Assembly: GCA_052085365.1 (NCBI GenBank)
Contig: JBQDFP010000009.1
Coordinates: 1 to 64,000 of the forward strand
DNA length: 64,000 bases
Direction of reading: 5' to 3'
Origin: Canibacter sp052085365
Lineage (GTDB): Bacteria; Actinomycetota; Actinomycetes; Actinomycetales; Microbacteriaceae
The first letter of the stretch is position 1. The number at the start of each line of letters is the position of its first letter. Position numbers and translations under genes: made by a program. The notes below the pieces were generated by a model. It was not told where the DNA came from and searched no databases. It saw nothing but the letters and a program-made list of their open reading frames with translations. Shown here piece after piece: positions 34,170 through 41,708 of the stretch.

Positions 34170-34197
34170 CGGCCACAAGAGAGTAAGAGGACATCAA

Positions 34198-34680
34198 GTG
34201 ACCGAAGAGCAGACTGTGGCCCCTGAGAGCTACACCACCGAATCACCGGCAAGCGAAGCCGCAACAGCTTCATCACCGCGTCCAGCGCTGACCGTTCCTG
34301 GCGCAGCCGTTGGCCGTCGCAAGCGCGCAATTGCCCGCGTACGTCTCGTGCCTGGCTCAGGCAGCGTGAAGGTAAACGGCCGCGAGCTGGAAGACTACTT
34401 CCCGAACAAGCTGCACCAGCAGCTGATCAACGATCCGTTCACCGTACTTGAGCTCGGTGGCGCGTACGACGTTATCGCGCGCATCACCGGCGGCGGCCCC
34501 TCAGGGCAGGCTGGCGCACTTCGCCTCGCCATCGCTCGTGCACTGAACGAGATTGACGCCGAGCACAACCGTCCTTCACTTAAGAAGGCAGGCTTCCTGA
34601 GCCGTGACGCACGTGCGAAGGAACGTAAGAAAGCTGGCCTCAAGAAGGCACGTAAGGCACCTCAGTACTCGAAGCGTTAA
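34198..34680 (+). CDS. rpsI: 30S ribosomal protein S9 with acidic N-terminal extension
   Basis: S9 extends its C-terminal tail to the P-site tRNA; the final Lys-Arg is intact (APQYSKR). The start is GTG 34198, giving 160 residues. About 35 residues at the N-terminus, rich in Glu, Thr, Ser and Ala, precede the core at GAAVGRRKRAIARVRLVPG. The extension is probably disordered. It follows rplM closely and precedes glmM by 17 nt. Confidence 0.97.
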   Translation: MTEEQTVAPESYTTESPASEAATASSPRPALTVPGAAVGRRKRAIARVRLVPGSGSVKVNGRELEDYFPNKLHQQLINDPFTVLELGGAYDVIARITGGGPSGQAGALRLAIARALNEIDAEHNRPSLKKAGFLSRDARAKERKKAGLKKARKAPQYSKR

Positions 34681-34697
34681 TTCGAGGATCTGTAACT

Positions 34698-36047
34698 ATG
34701 GGTCGCCTATTTGGCACCGACGGGGTTCGGGGCTTAGCCGGGGTCGATGTGACCGCGGCTCTTGCCCTGAACCTCGCCCAGGCCGCAGCATTTGTGCTCG
34801 GCCGTGACGCCCGTGCAGAAAGCCGACGCGCGACCGCTGTTGTTGCCCGAGACCCTCGAGTCTCGGGTGAATTCATTTCAGCAGCGGTCTCCGCGGGGCT
34901 GGCAAGCGCTGGCGTGGACGTTTTAGATGCGGGCGTGATTCCCACGCCCGCTGCTGCATATCTGGTTGCAGACACGAACGCAGACTTCGGCGTGATGATT
35001 TCCGCATCGCACAACCCCGCACCCGATAACGGAATTAAGTTTTTTGCAGCAGGTGGAAAGAAGCTTGCTGATGCAGTTGAAATCGAGATTGAAGCCGCAA
35101 TGGAGCGGCCGCTCGCAGGAAACACCGGCCGTGAAGTTGGCCGTGTTCGACGGTTCTCAGACGCAGAAGACCGCTATGTCGTGCATCTGCTGTCAACGCT
35201 AGAAGGCTTGAGTTTGAATGGTCTTCATGTCGTCCTAGATTGTGCTCACGGCGCGGCGTCAGGAATCTCGCCTGATGTGTTCGCTGATGCAGGGGCACAG
35301 GTAACTGTCATCGGTAATGACCCGGATGGCTTCAATATTAACGACGGTATCGGGTCTACCCACCTTGAACCGTTGCAAGAAAAAGTTCGTGAAGTCGGTG
35401 CTGATCTTGGCATTGCTCACGATGGTGACGCGGACCGTTGCCTCGCGGTGGATGCAGCAGGCGATGTGATCGACGGTGACCATATTATGGCGATCCTCGC
35501 GCTCTCTATGGCGCAGCGTGGCCGTCTCGAAAAGCACACGCTGGTTGCCACGGTGATGAGCAACCTTGGATTGAAACTGGCAATGGCTGATAACGGCATC
35601 GACGTGATCCAAACCAGTGTGGGCGATCGCTATGTGCTTGAGTCCATCAATGAGCACGGTTATACACTCGGTGGCGAACAGTCCGGTCACGTAATCATGA
35701 GTGACTATGCCACCACCGGTGACGGAATCTTGACCGGTCTGCATATCGCAGCTGAAATTGTGCGCACTGGGAAAACTCTCGCTGAGCTCGCGAAGTGTAT
35801 GACGGTGTACCCGCAAGTGCTCGTGAACGTTCGAGGCGTAGATCGTACGCTTGTGAACTCTGACGATGTGCTGCAGCAAGCGGTTGCGCAGGCAGAAATC
35901 GTGCTCGGCGGCGAAGGCCGAATCCTGCTCCGACCTTCAGGCACAGAACCAGTGGTTCGGGTCATGGTTGAAGCTGCCAAAATTGAGCAGGCTCAACAGC
36001 TTGCTGATGATCTTGCTGCAATTGTGGCAGACCGTCTCGCGATATAG
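34698..36047 (+). CDS. glmM: Phosphoglucosamine mutase
   Basis: GlmM converts glucosamine-6-phosphate to glucosamine-1-phosphate on the way to UDP-GlcNAc for the cell wall. The 449-residue product has the phosphoserine loop MISASHNPAPDNGIKFF, the metal-binding DGDADRC, the sugar-binding GGEQSGH and the phosphate-binding RPSGTEPVVR. It is 17 nt after rpsI and probably shares its transcript. glmS, the preceding step, is encoded 5.7 kb downstream. Confidence 0.97.
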   Translation: MGRLFGTDGVRGLAGVDVTAALALNLAQAAAFVLGRDARAESRRATAVVARDPRVSGEFISAAVSAGLASAGVDVLDAGVIPTPAAAYLVADTNADFGVMISASHNPAPDNGIKFFAAGGKKLADAVEIEIEAAMERPLAGNTGREVGRVRRFSDAEDRYVVHLLSTLEGLSLNGLHVVLDCAHGAASGISPDVFADAGAQVTVIGNDPDGFNINDGIGSTHLEPLQEKVREVGADLGIAHDGDADRCLAVDAAGDVIDGDHIMAILALSMAQRGRLEKHTLVATVMSNLGLKLAMADNGIDVIQTSVGDRYVLESINEHGYTLGGEQSGHVIMSDYATTGDGILTGLHIAAEIVRTGKTLAELAKCMTVYPQVLVNVRGVDRTLVNSDDVLQQAVAQAEIVLGGEGRILLRPSGTEPVVRVMVEAAKIEQAQQLADDLAAIVADRLAI

Positions 36048-36245
36048 TCCCCGGGTACTCAAACCCGCCGTTTCTCGCATGACGAATCGGTAACAATTTG
36101 CTGTGCCGTCGGCACCTTGCTGCATGTGTATTTCGATAAAAATCGTTCAAATTCCGCGGAACTTCATATGATTTCGACAGAAAATTTGTCGACCGCTGTG
36201 CAAACGCTCAGTTCATCGAAAAAGTGCAGATCATGCTCAACGCCT

Positions 36246-36253
36246 GTTATACT
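36246..36253 (+). promoter_or_regulatory. Extended -10 promoter of gluA, leaderless type
   Basis: TGTTATACT is an extended -10 (TATACT at 36248-36253). It lies 6 nt before the ATG at 36260, so the mRNA would be leaderless. Confidence 0.55.
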
Positions 36254-36259
36254 CCAGAT

Positions 36260-37036
36260 ATGGCAAATACCACTGCGGTCAGAGTTGTCCGCGACGATAG
36301 AGAACCCCTCGTCATCATGTCGGAAGTGAATAAGCACTTTGGTGACCTGCACGTATTGAACAACATCAATACTGAGGTCGCACGAGGCGAGGTAGTTGTT
36401 GTGCTCGGTCCATCCGGGTCAGGTAAGTCAACGCTGTGCAGAGCGATCAACCGACTCGAAACGATCGACTCGGGAACAATCGAAATCGATGGCACCCCAC
36501 TGCCTGAGGAAGGCAGAGCGTTGGCGACGCTGCGTGCAGATGTGGGAATGGTGTTTCAATCATTCAACCTCTTTGCGCATAAAACTATTCTCGAGAACGT
36601 GACGCTCGGCCCCATTAAAGTCAGAGGGATGAAGCGAAAAGCAGCAGAAGAGAAATCGATGGCGCTGCTGGAACGCGTCGGTATCGCGAACCAAGCGAAA
36701 AAACTCCCGTCGCAGCTTTCAGGCGGTCAGCAACAGCGCGCGGCGATCGCTCGTTCCTTGGCAATGGACCCCAAAGTGATCCTGCTCGACGAGCCAACTT
36801 CGGCCCTTGACCCAGAAATGATTAACGAAGTCCTCGATGTAATGATCGGACTGGCGAATGACGGTATGACCATGGTGGCGGTCACACACGAGATGGGCTT
36901 TGCTCGTCGTGCTGCAGACCGAATAGTGTTTATGGCCGATGGCCAAATTGTCGAAGAAGCAACTCCAAAACAGTTCTTTTCCGATCCTAAAACGTCTCGT
37001 GCGAAAGACTTCCTCTCGAAGATTCTCGACCACTAG
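36260..37036 (+). CDS. gluA: Glutamate-type amino acid ABC transporter, ATP-binding subunit
   Basis: The 258-residue ATPase powers uptake through the GluC-GluD permease. Walker A is GPSGSGKST, the Q-loop MVFQSFNLFAHKT, the signature LSGGQQQRAAIARS, Walker B VILLDEPTSALD and the H-loop VTHEMGF. I choose the ATG at 36260, next to a -10 element; another in-frame ATG at 36317 would give about 239 residues, nearer the usual length. It is the first gene of gluABCD and is followed by a 73-nt gap. The glutamate specificity is inferred from similarity of gene order to Corynebacterium GluABCD. Confidence 0.9.
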   Translation: MANTTAVRVVRDDREPLVIMSEVNKHFGDLHVLNNINTEVARGEVVVVLGPSGSGKSTLCRAINRLETIDSGTIEIDGTPLPEEGRALATLRADVGMVFQSFNLFAHKTILENVTLGPIKVRGMKRKAAEEKSMALLERVGIANQAKKLPSQLSGGQQQRAAIARSLAMDPKVILLDEPTSALDPEMINEVLDVMIGLANDGMTMVAVTHEMGFARRAADRIVFMADGQIVEEATPKQFFSDPKTSRAKDFLSKILDH

Positions 37037-37109
37037 ACCAGACAACCCTGTCGAACAGGTCATCCCCCGCGAGACAACATCTCGCCTCAATGAAGAGAAA
37101 GAGGATCCC

Positions 37110-37973
37110 ATGCGATTCAAAAAAGCAGCGATAGCGTTTGCTGCCATTGGTGCACTCGCACTAGCCGGCTGTTCAGGTGGCGGCGGAGGCGACGACGCGC
37201 CAAAGCCCGCCGAAGATGTGAGCTTCGATGAAGGTACCACGATGGCGAAACTTGCCGATGCAGGCAAAATCACGATCGGTACTAAATTCGACCAGCCACT
37301 CTTTGGTCTGATGGGCCCAAGTGGTACCCCAGAAGGCTTCGATGTTGAGATCGGAAAAATCATTGCTGCGGGTCTTGGGATTGACGAAGGCAATATTGAA
37401 TGGAAAGAAGCGGTGTCAGCGAACCGTGAGCCATTCATCGAAAACGGTGAAGTCGACCTCATCGTCGCCACCTACACGATCAATGACGAACGTAAGGAAG
37501 TCATTGACTTTGCTGGCCCATACTATATTGCAGGCCAGGATCTGCTCGTCCTTGAAGGCAACCCCGACGGCATCGAGAGCGTTGACGATGTGAAGGGCGA
37601 AAAGGTTTGCTCGGTCACCGGCTCCACTTCTGAGCAGAACCTTAAAGACGCAGGCGTCGAAGTGCTCGCAACAGACACCTACTCGAACTGTCTCGAACCA
37701 CTGCGTTCGGGCGAGGTCGTTGCCGTGTCTACTGACAACGTGATTCTCGCTGGTCTTGCAGACCAGAACGAAGGCGAATTCGAAGTTATTCAGAACCCCT
37801 TCACCGAAGAGCCATACGGCATCGGTCTGAAGAAGGGCGATGACGACTTCCGTGAATTCGTTAACGACACGCTTCAGGACGCATACGATGACGGCGCTTG
37901 GGCAAAGGCTTGGGAAAACACCGCAGGTGTTGTCCTCGAAACGCCTGAACCACCAGCCATCGATCGTTACTAA
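37110..37973 (+). CDS. gluB: Glutamate-type ABC transporter, substrate-binding lipoprotein
   Basis: The start is ATG 37110 after AAAGAGGA. The 287-residue product has a lipoprotein signal peptide with lipobox LAGC at about residues 19-22, then a Gly-rich linker. A type II periplasmic-binding fold follows: ITIGTKFDQPLFGLMG, the GFDVEIGKII block and IDFAGPYYIAGQDLLV. It is anchored outside the membrane and hands the amino acid to GluC-GluD. A strong stem-loop follows its stop codon and may give it higher expression than the permeases. Confidence 0.93.
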   Translation: MRFKKAAIAFAAIGALALAGCSGGGGGDDAPKPAEDVSFDEGTTMAKLADAGKITIGTKFDQPLFGLMGPSGTPEGFDVEIGKIIAAGLGIDEGNIEWKEAVSANREPFIENGEVDLIVATYTINDERKEVIDFAGPYYIAGQDLLVLEGNPDGIESVDDVKGEKVCSVTGSTSEQNLKDAGVEVLATDTYSNCLEPLRSGEVVAVSTDNVILAGLADQNEGEFEVIQNPFTEEPYGIGLKKGDDDFREFVNDTLQDAYDDGAWAKAWENTAGVVLETPEPPAIDRY

Positions 37974-37979
37974 ACCTCC

Positions 37980-38017
37980 TGCGTGTGGACGGGCGGACAC
38001 TCGTTCGTCCACACGCA
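37980..38017 (+). other. Intercistronic stem-loop between gluB and gluC
   Basis: TGCGTGTGGACG (37980-37991) and CGTCCACACGCA (38006-38017) form a perfect 12-bp stem with a 14-nt loop. No U-tract follows, so it looks more like an mRNA-stabilising or partial-termination element after the binding-protein gene than a full terminator. Confidence 0.6.
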
Positions 38018-38051
38018 CTCCCGTTTAACCCACTGATGAAGGGAACCCCAA

Positions 38052-38702
38052 GTGGACGTGATCATTGCGAATCTCGGTGATATTCTCGCCGGATTCCTTA
38101 TGACGCTCAGACTGCTTGTGTTCGGCGGGATAGGTGCGATGCTCATCGGGCTTATCATCAGCACTATGAGGATCTCTCCGATCGGCTCATTGCGCACTTT
38201 TGCAACCGCGTACACGGAACTTTTTCGAAATGTTCCGCTGACGCTACTGCTCATGTTCATGGTGTTCGTCCTTCCACTTATTGTGCCAAGCAAGCCACCG
38301 TATGAAGTGCTTGCGTCAATAGGTCTCGCGATCTATACCTCACCGTTCGTCGCAGAGGCACTTCGTAGCGGGATTAACGGTGTCCCAGTGGGGCAGGCAG
38401 AAGCGGCACGTTCGGTCGGGTTAACGTTCGGGCAAATCCTTACAATTATTGTCTTGCCTCAAGCGCTACGTATGGTGGTGCCGCCACTGATTAACGTGTT
38501 TATTGCGTTGACAAAAAATACCTCCGTTGCCGGCGGATTCTTTGTTGTGGAGCTGTTTGCTACGGCCAGACAGCTCACGAATGCGAACGGGCACGCGGTG
38601 CTGGCTATTTTGATGGGAGTCGCGGTCTTCTATCTCATCATTACGGTGCCGCTTGGCCTGATTGCCGGGCAGATTGAGAAGAAAGTTCGGGTGCTGCGAT
38701 GA
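38052..38702 (+). CDS. gluC: Glutamate-type ABC transporter, permease
   Basis: The 216-residue membrane protein starts with GTG after GAAGGGA. It has about five membrane segments, with the EAA loop EAARSVGLTFGQILTIIVLP that couples to the ATPase. It is a His/Glu/Gln-type permease. Its stop overlaps the gluD start (ATGA). Confidence 0.92.
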   Translation: MDVIIANLGDILAGFLMTLRLLVFGGIGAMLIGLIISTMRISPIGSLRTFATAYTELFRNVPLTLLLMFMVFVLPLIVPSKPPYEVLASIGLAIYTSPFVAEALRSGINGVPVGQAEAARSVGLTFGQILTIIVLPQALRMVVPPLINVFIALTKNTSVAGGFFVVELFATARQLTNANGHAVLAILMGVAVFYLIITVPLGLIAGQIEKKVRVLR

Positions 38703-39529
38703 CTGCTACCGCTACCGTTCTCTACGACGCTCCCGGGCCGAAGGCGCGAGCACGTTCACGCCTCATTTCGGTCATAGGCACACTTGCTTTGCTCCTACTG
38801 GTGGCATGGGTAATCTGGCGTCTGGCCCAACCACAAATCTCTGTGAACGGGGCAGAACGCCCGGGCATGTTCGACCCGAGTCGCTGGGACGTACTTCAAG
38901 ATCCTGTCGTCTGGAAATACATTGGTGCGGGTGCGCTCGCCACCCTGCGTGCCGCAGCCGTCGCTATTGTCGGCGCCATGCTCGTAGGTATTTTGTTCGC
39001 GTTTGGTCGCCTCGCTGATCTGGCAATTATTCGCATCCCGACGACGATCATTCTTGAGTTCTTCCGTGGCATGCCGGTGCTGCTAATGATGCTGTTCATC
39101 CTGTTGGTGGCGTCGAGCGGAGCCTTCTGGGCCGTGGTCATTGCCCTCATCATTTACAACGGTGCAATCGTTGGTGAAGCCCTCCGAGCCGGAATCGTCT
39201 CGCTCAATAAAGGACAGCGCGAGGCCGGATTGTCCATCGGGCTGAGCCCAGTACGAACTCGACTCATGATTGAATTTCCGCAAGCATTCACCCAAATGAT
39301 GCCGATCTTGATCGCGCAAATGGTGGTGTTGCTGAAAGATACGTCGCTTGGCTATATCGTGGCCTACCCCGAGCTCGCATCCGTCGTGAAGAACCTGTCG
39401 AACTTCTACGGTAACGGCTACATGTTTACATTCTGGCTAATCGCTGTCGTTATATACCTCGCGATTAACCTCACCGTTTCATGGATCGGCCGCAGAAGCG
39501 TGAAATTCACGCAGAAGCGTACGCCCTAA
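38699..39529 (+). CDS. gluD: Glutamate-type ABC transporter, permease
   Basis: The 276-residue permease overlaps gluC by 4 nt. It has an extra N-terminal stretch and membrane helix (ARSRLISVIGTLALLLLVAW), then the channel domain with the EAA loop REAGLSIGLSPVRTRLMIEF. GluC and GluD are expected to form a heterodimer served by GluA and GluB. The threonine-synthase-like gene begins 13 nt downstream. Confidence 0.92.
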   Translation: MTATATVLYDAPGPKARARSRLISVIGTLALLLLVAWVIWRLAQPQISVNGAERPGMFDPSRWDVLQDPVVWKYIGAGALATLRAAAVAIVGAMLVGILFAFGRLADLAIIRIPTTIILEFFRGMPVLLMMLFILLVASSGAFWAVVIALIIYNGAIVGEALRAGIVSLNKGQREAGLSIGLSPVRTRLMIEFPQAFTQMMPILIAQMVVLLKDTSLGYIVAYPELASVVKNLSNFYGNGYMFTFWLIAVVIYLAINLTVSWIGRRSVKFTQKRTP

Positions 39530-39542
39530 GGCCACCGAGCGT

Positions 39543-40670
39543 ATGTCAGATGCGCCGCACTACGTCGACCCGGTAACGGGGGAGCAGTACTCGCTGAACG
39601 ACCTTCGCTGGAAATCCGACGCTGGAAACCCGCTCATCGTTGCTGACCTACCGGGAATATCACGCGCCAACATTGAATATGCCACACGTGGTATATGGCG
39701 ATTTAAGAAAGCTTTCGCCGCAAAACACACACAAATGGTGTCACTTGGTGAAGGCAACACACCACTCGTTGACACACCGTGGTTGAGTTCTGGGGCGCGC
39801 TGTAAAGTCGAATGGACCAACCCCACCGGCAGCTTCAAAGACCGTGGTGCGAGCGTTATGGTGTCAATGCTGAAAACCCAAGGCCTGAGCTCAATTCTTG
39901 AAGATAGTTCTGGTAACGGAGGATCAGCAATCGCTGCATACGGGGCTGCTGCAGGAATCGATGTGACCGTGTTTGCGCCAGAGAGTACCTCTGATGGAAA
40001 GCTCACCCAAGCAGCTGCCTACGGTGCCACTATTGTGAAGGTTCCTGGCCCGCGTCACGCCTCACAGTCCGCCGCAATACACGCGCACGAAATCGGGCGG
40101 GGATTTTACGCCAGTCACAATTGGCATCCAATGTTTCTTGAAGGCACAAAAACCCTCGCATACGAGATCTGGGAGGACCTCGGCTACGAAGCTCCAGACA
40201 ATGTCGTCGTGCCCGTAGGAGCAGGAAGCACCCTCCTGGGGTGTGCGATTGGGTTCGCTGAACTCAAACGTGCTGGACAGATTACGCAAGAACCGAAGCT
40301 CTATGCGGCACAACCCCTCAACTGCTCACCGATTGATGCCGCGTTCCGCGGTGAACAAACGCGACAAATACAACCGACGGTTGCAGAAGGAACGGCAATT
40401 GCACAGCCGCTACGTCTGAAACAAATTCTCGCTGCCCTGCGAGACACCGACGGTGGCACCATTGCCGTCACCGAGACAGAAATCCGTGAAGCTCACGCCC
40501 GGACCGCACGGCACGGCCTGTACGCGGAGCCCACGAGCGCTGTCGCTGTCGCCGGCTACCAGAAACTGCTTTCAACCAGCGAAGTCTCAGCCGAAGATAC
40601 AAGTGTTGTCGTCCTGACTGGGTCAGGACTCAAATCACCGACCAGCTCTTCAACGCAGATCCACCAATAA
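39543..40670 (+). CDS. PLP-dependent threonine-synthase-like protein
   Basis: The 375-residue protein belongs to fold type II PLP enzymes. The PLP Lys is Lys99 in NPTGSFKDRG, and the phosphate/ring-binding segment is DSSGNGGSAIAAYG; SLGEGNTPL lies upstream. The length and motifs fit threonine synthase, which makes threonine from O-phosphohomoserine, but it is not next to thrB or hom and sits 13 nt after gluD. A different role in amino acid metabolism tied to uptake is possible. No clear promoter of its own is visible, so it may be in the gluABCD transcript. It converges on coaA with a 6-nt gap. Confidence 0.75.
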   Translation: MSDAPHYVDPVTGEQYSLNDLRWKSDAGNPLIVADLPGISRANIEYATRGIWRFKKAFAAKHTQMVSLGEGNTPLVDTPWLSSGARCKVEWTNPTGSFKDRGASVMVSMLKTQGLSSILEDSSGNGGSAIAAYGAAAGIDVTVFAPESTSDGKLTQAAAYGATIVKVPGPRHASQSAAIHAHEIGRGFYASHNWHPMFLEGTKTLAYEIWEDLGYEAPDNVVVPVGAGSTLLGCAIGFAELKRAGQITQEPKLYAAQPLNCSPIDAAFRGEQTRQIQPTVAEGTAIAQPLRLKQILAALRDTDGGTIAVTETEIREAHARTARHGLYAEPTSAVAVAGYQKLLSTSEVSAEDTSVVVLTGSGLKSPTSSSTQIHQ

Positions 40671-40676
40671 CAACGG

Positions 40677-41678
40677 TCATAATTTCCGCAACAACACCTT
40701 TTGAACCCGGTGGTCGCTCTCCTTGCGCAGAATGAGTGTGGCACGGGGCCGGGTCGGACGGATGTTCTTTACCAGGTTGGGCTCATTAATTTCCGTCCAA
40801 AACTTGTCAGCTGTTGCAAGCGCAGTCTCATCATCGAGCTCAGCAAACTGTTTGAAATATGAATTAGGGTCAGAAAACGCGCTCTCCCGTAACCGCAGAA
40901 ACCTGTCAAGAAACCACTGCCGAATATCCCGAGCTCTCGCATCAACATAGATCGAAAAATCGAATAGATCACTCACAGCGAGCGGATGGTTGGGTGCGGG
41001 CGTTTGCAGCACGTTGATGCCTTCGACGATCAGAATGTCGGGCTGACTGACGACAATACGCTCATCAGGCACAATGTCATACACGAGATGACTGTAGACC
41101 GGCGCAACCACCTCTGGAACGCCGGCCTTCACCTCGGACACGAACCGCAGCAGGGCACGTCGATCGTAGGACTCGGGGAATCCTTTTCGCTCAGTGAGCC
41201 CGCGTCGTTCAAGTTCTTCATTCGAATACAGAAACCCGTCAGTAGTAACCAAGTCCACTTTCGGGGTTTCGGGCCAGCGAGAGAGCAGATCGCGCAACAC
41301 GCGCGCAACCGTTGATTTTCCGACCGCAACCGACCCAGCAATACCGATCACAAACGGGGTCTTTTGTTCGTCAGCATGCTTTAAGAAGGTGCGAGTGCGT
41401 TCATGCATCTCCTGCTCGGCGATTGCGTACTGGTTAATGAGACGGCTCAGAGGCAAATACACTTCTGCGACCTCAGCCAAATCAAGGAATTCGCCCACAC
41501 CGCGGATCGCTTCAAGTTCGTCATGAGACAGGTGCACATTCAGATCACTCGCTAGGCTCCCCCACTCGACACGAGGAATCTGTGTGTATGGCGAGAACTC
41601 ATCAGCGCGAGGTGAAGCCATGCTCCCGGCACCCGCCGTAGGAACACTTTGCGTATTAAGGGTGGATCCTGCAGTCAT
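40677..41678 (-). CDS. coaA: Pantothenate kinase, type I
   Basis: CoaA phosphorylates pantothenate, the first and controlling step of CoA synthesis. The 333-residue product has the P-loop GIAGSVAVGKSTVARVL near residue 113, the DLVTTDGFLY block and FDFSIYVDA. The first 20 residues before MASPRADEF are poorly conserved and the start could be internal. It is divergent from glmS with only 30 nt between the two start codons. Confidence 0.95.
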   Translation of the reverse strand: MTAGSTLNTQSVPTAGAGSMASPRADEFSPYTQIPRVEWGSLASDLNVHLSHDELEAIRGVGEFLDLAEVAEVYLPLSRLINQYAIAEQEMHERTRTFLKHADEQKTPFVIGIAGSVAVGKSTVARVLRDLLSRWPETPKVDLVTTDGFLYSNEELERRGLTERKGFPESYDRRALLRFVSEVKAGVPEVVAPVYSHLVYDIVPDERIVVSQPDILIVEGINVLQTPAPNHPLAVSDLFDFSIYVDARARDIRQWFLDRFLRLRESAFSDPNSYFKQFAELDDETALATADKFWTEINEPNLVKNIRPTRPRATLILRKESDHRVQKVLLRKL

Positions 41679-41695
41679 CTTTACTATCGTGCCAG

Positions 41696-41701
41696 TAAAC
41701 T
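41696..41701 (+). promoter_or_regulatory. -10 element of glmS, leaderless type
   Basis: TAAACT is 7 nt before the glmS ATG. Any -35 element must overlap the coaA start codon. No glmS ribozyme leader can exist in so short a space. Confidence 0.5.
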
Positions 41702-41708
41702 AAGTCGC

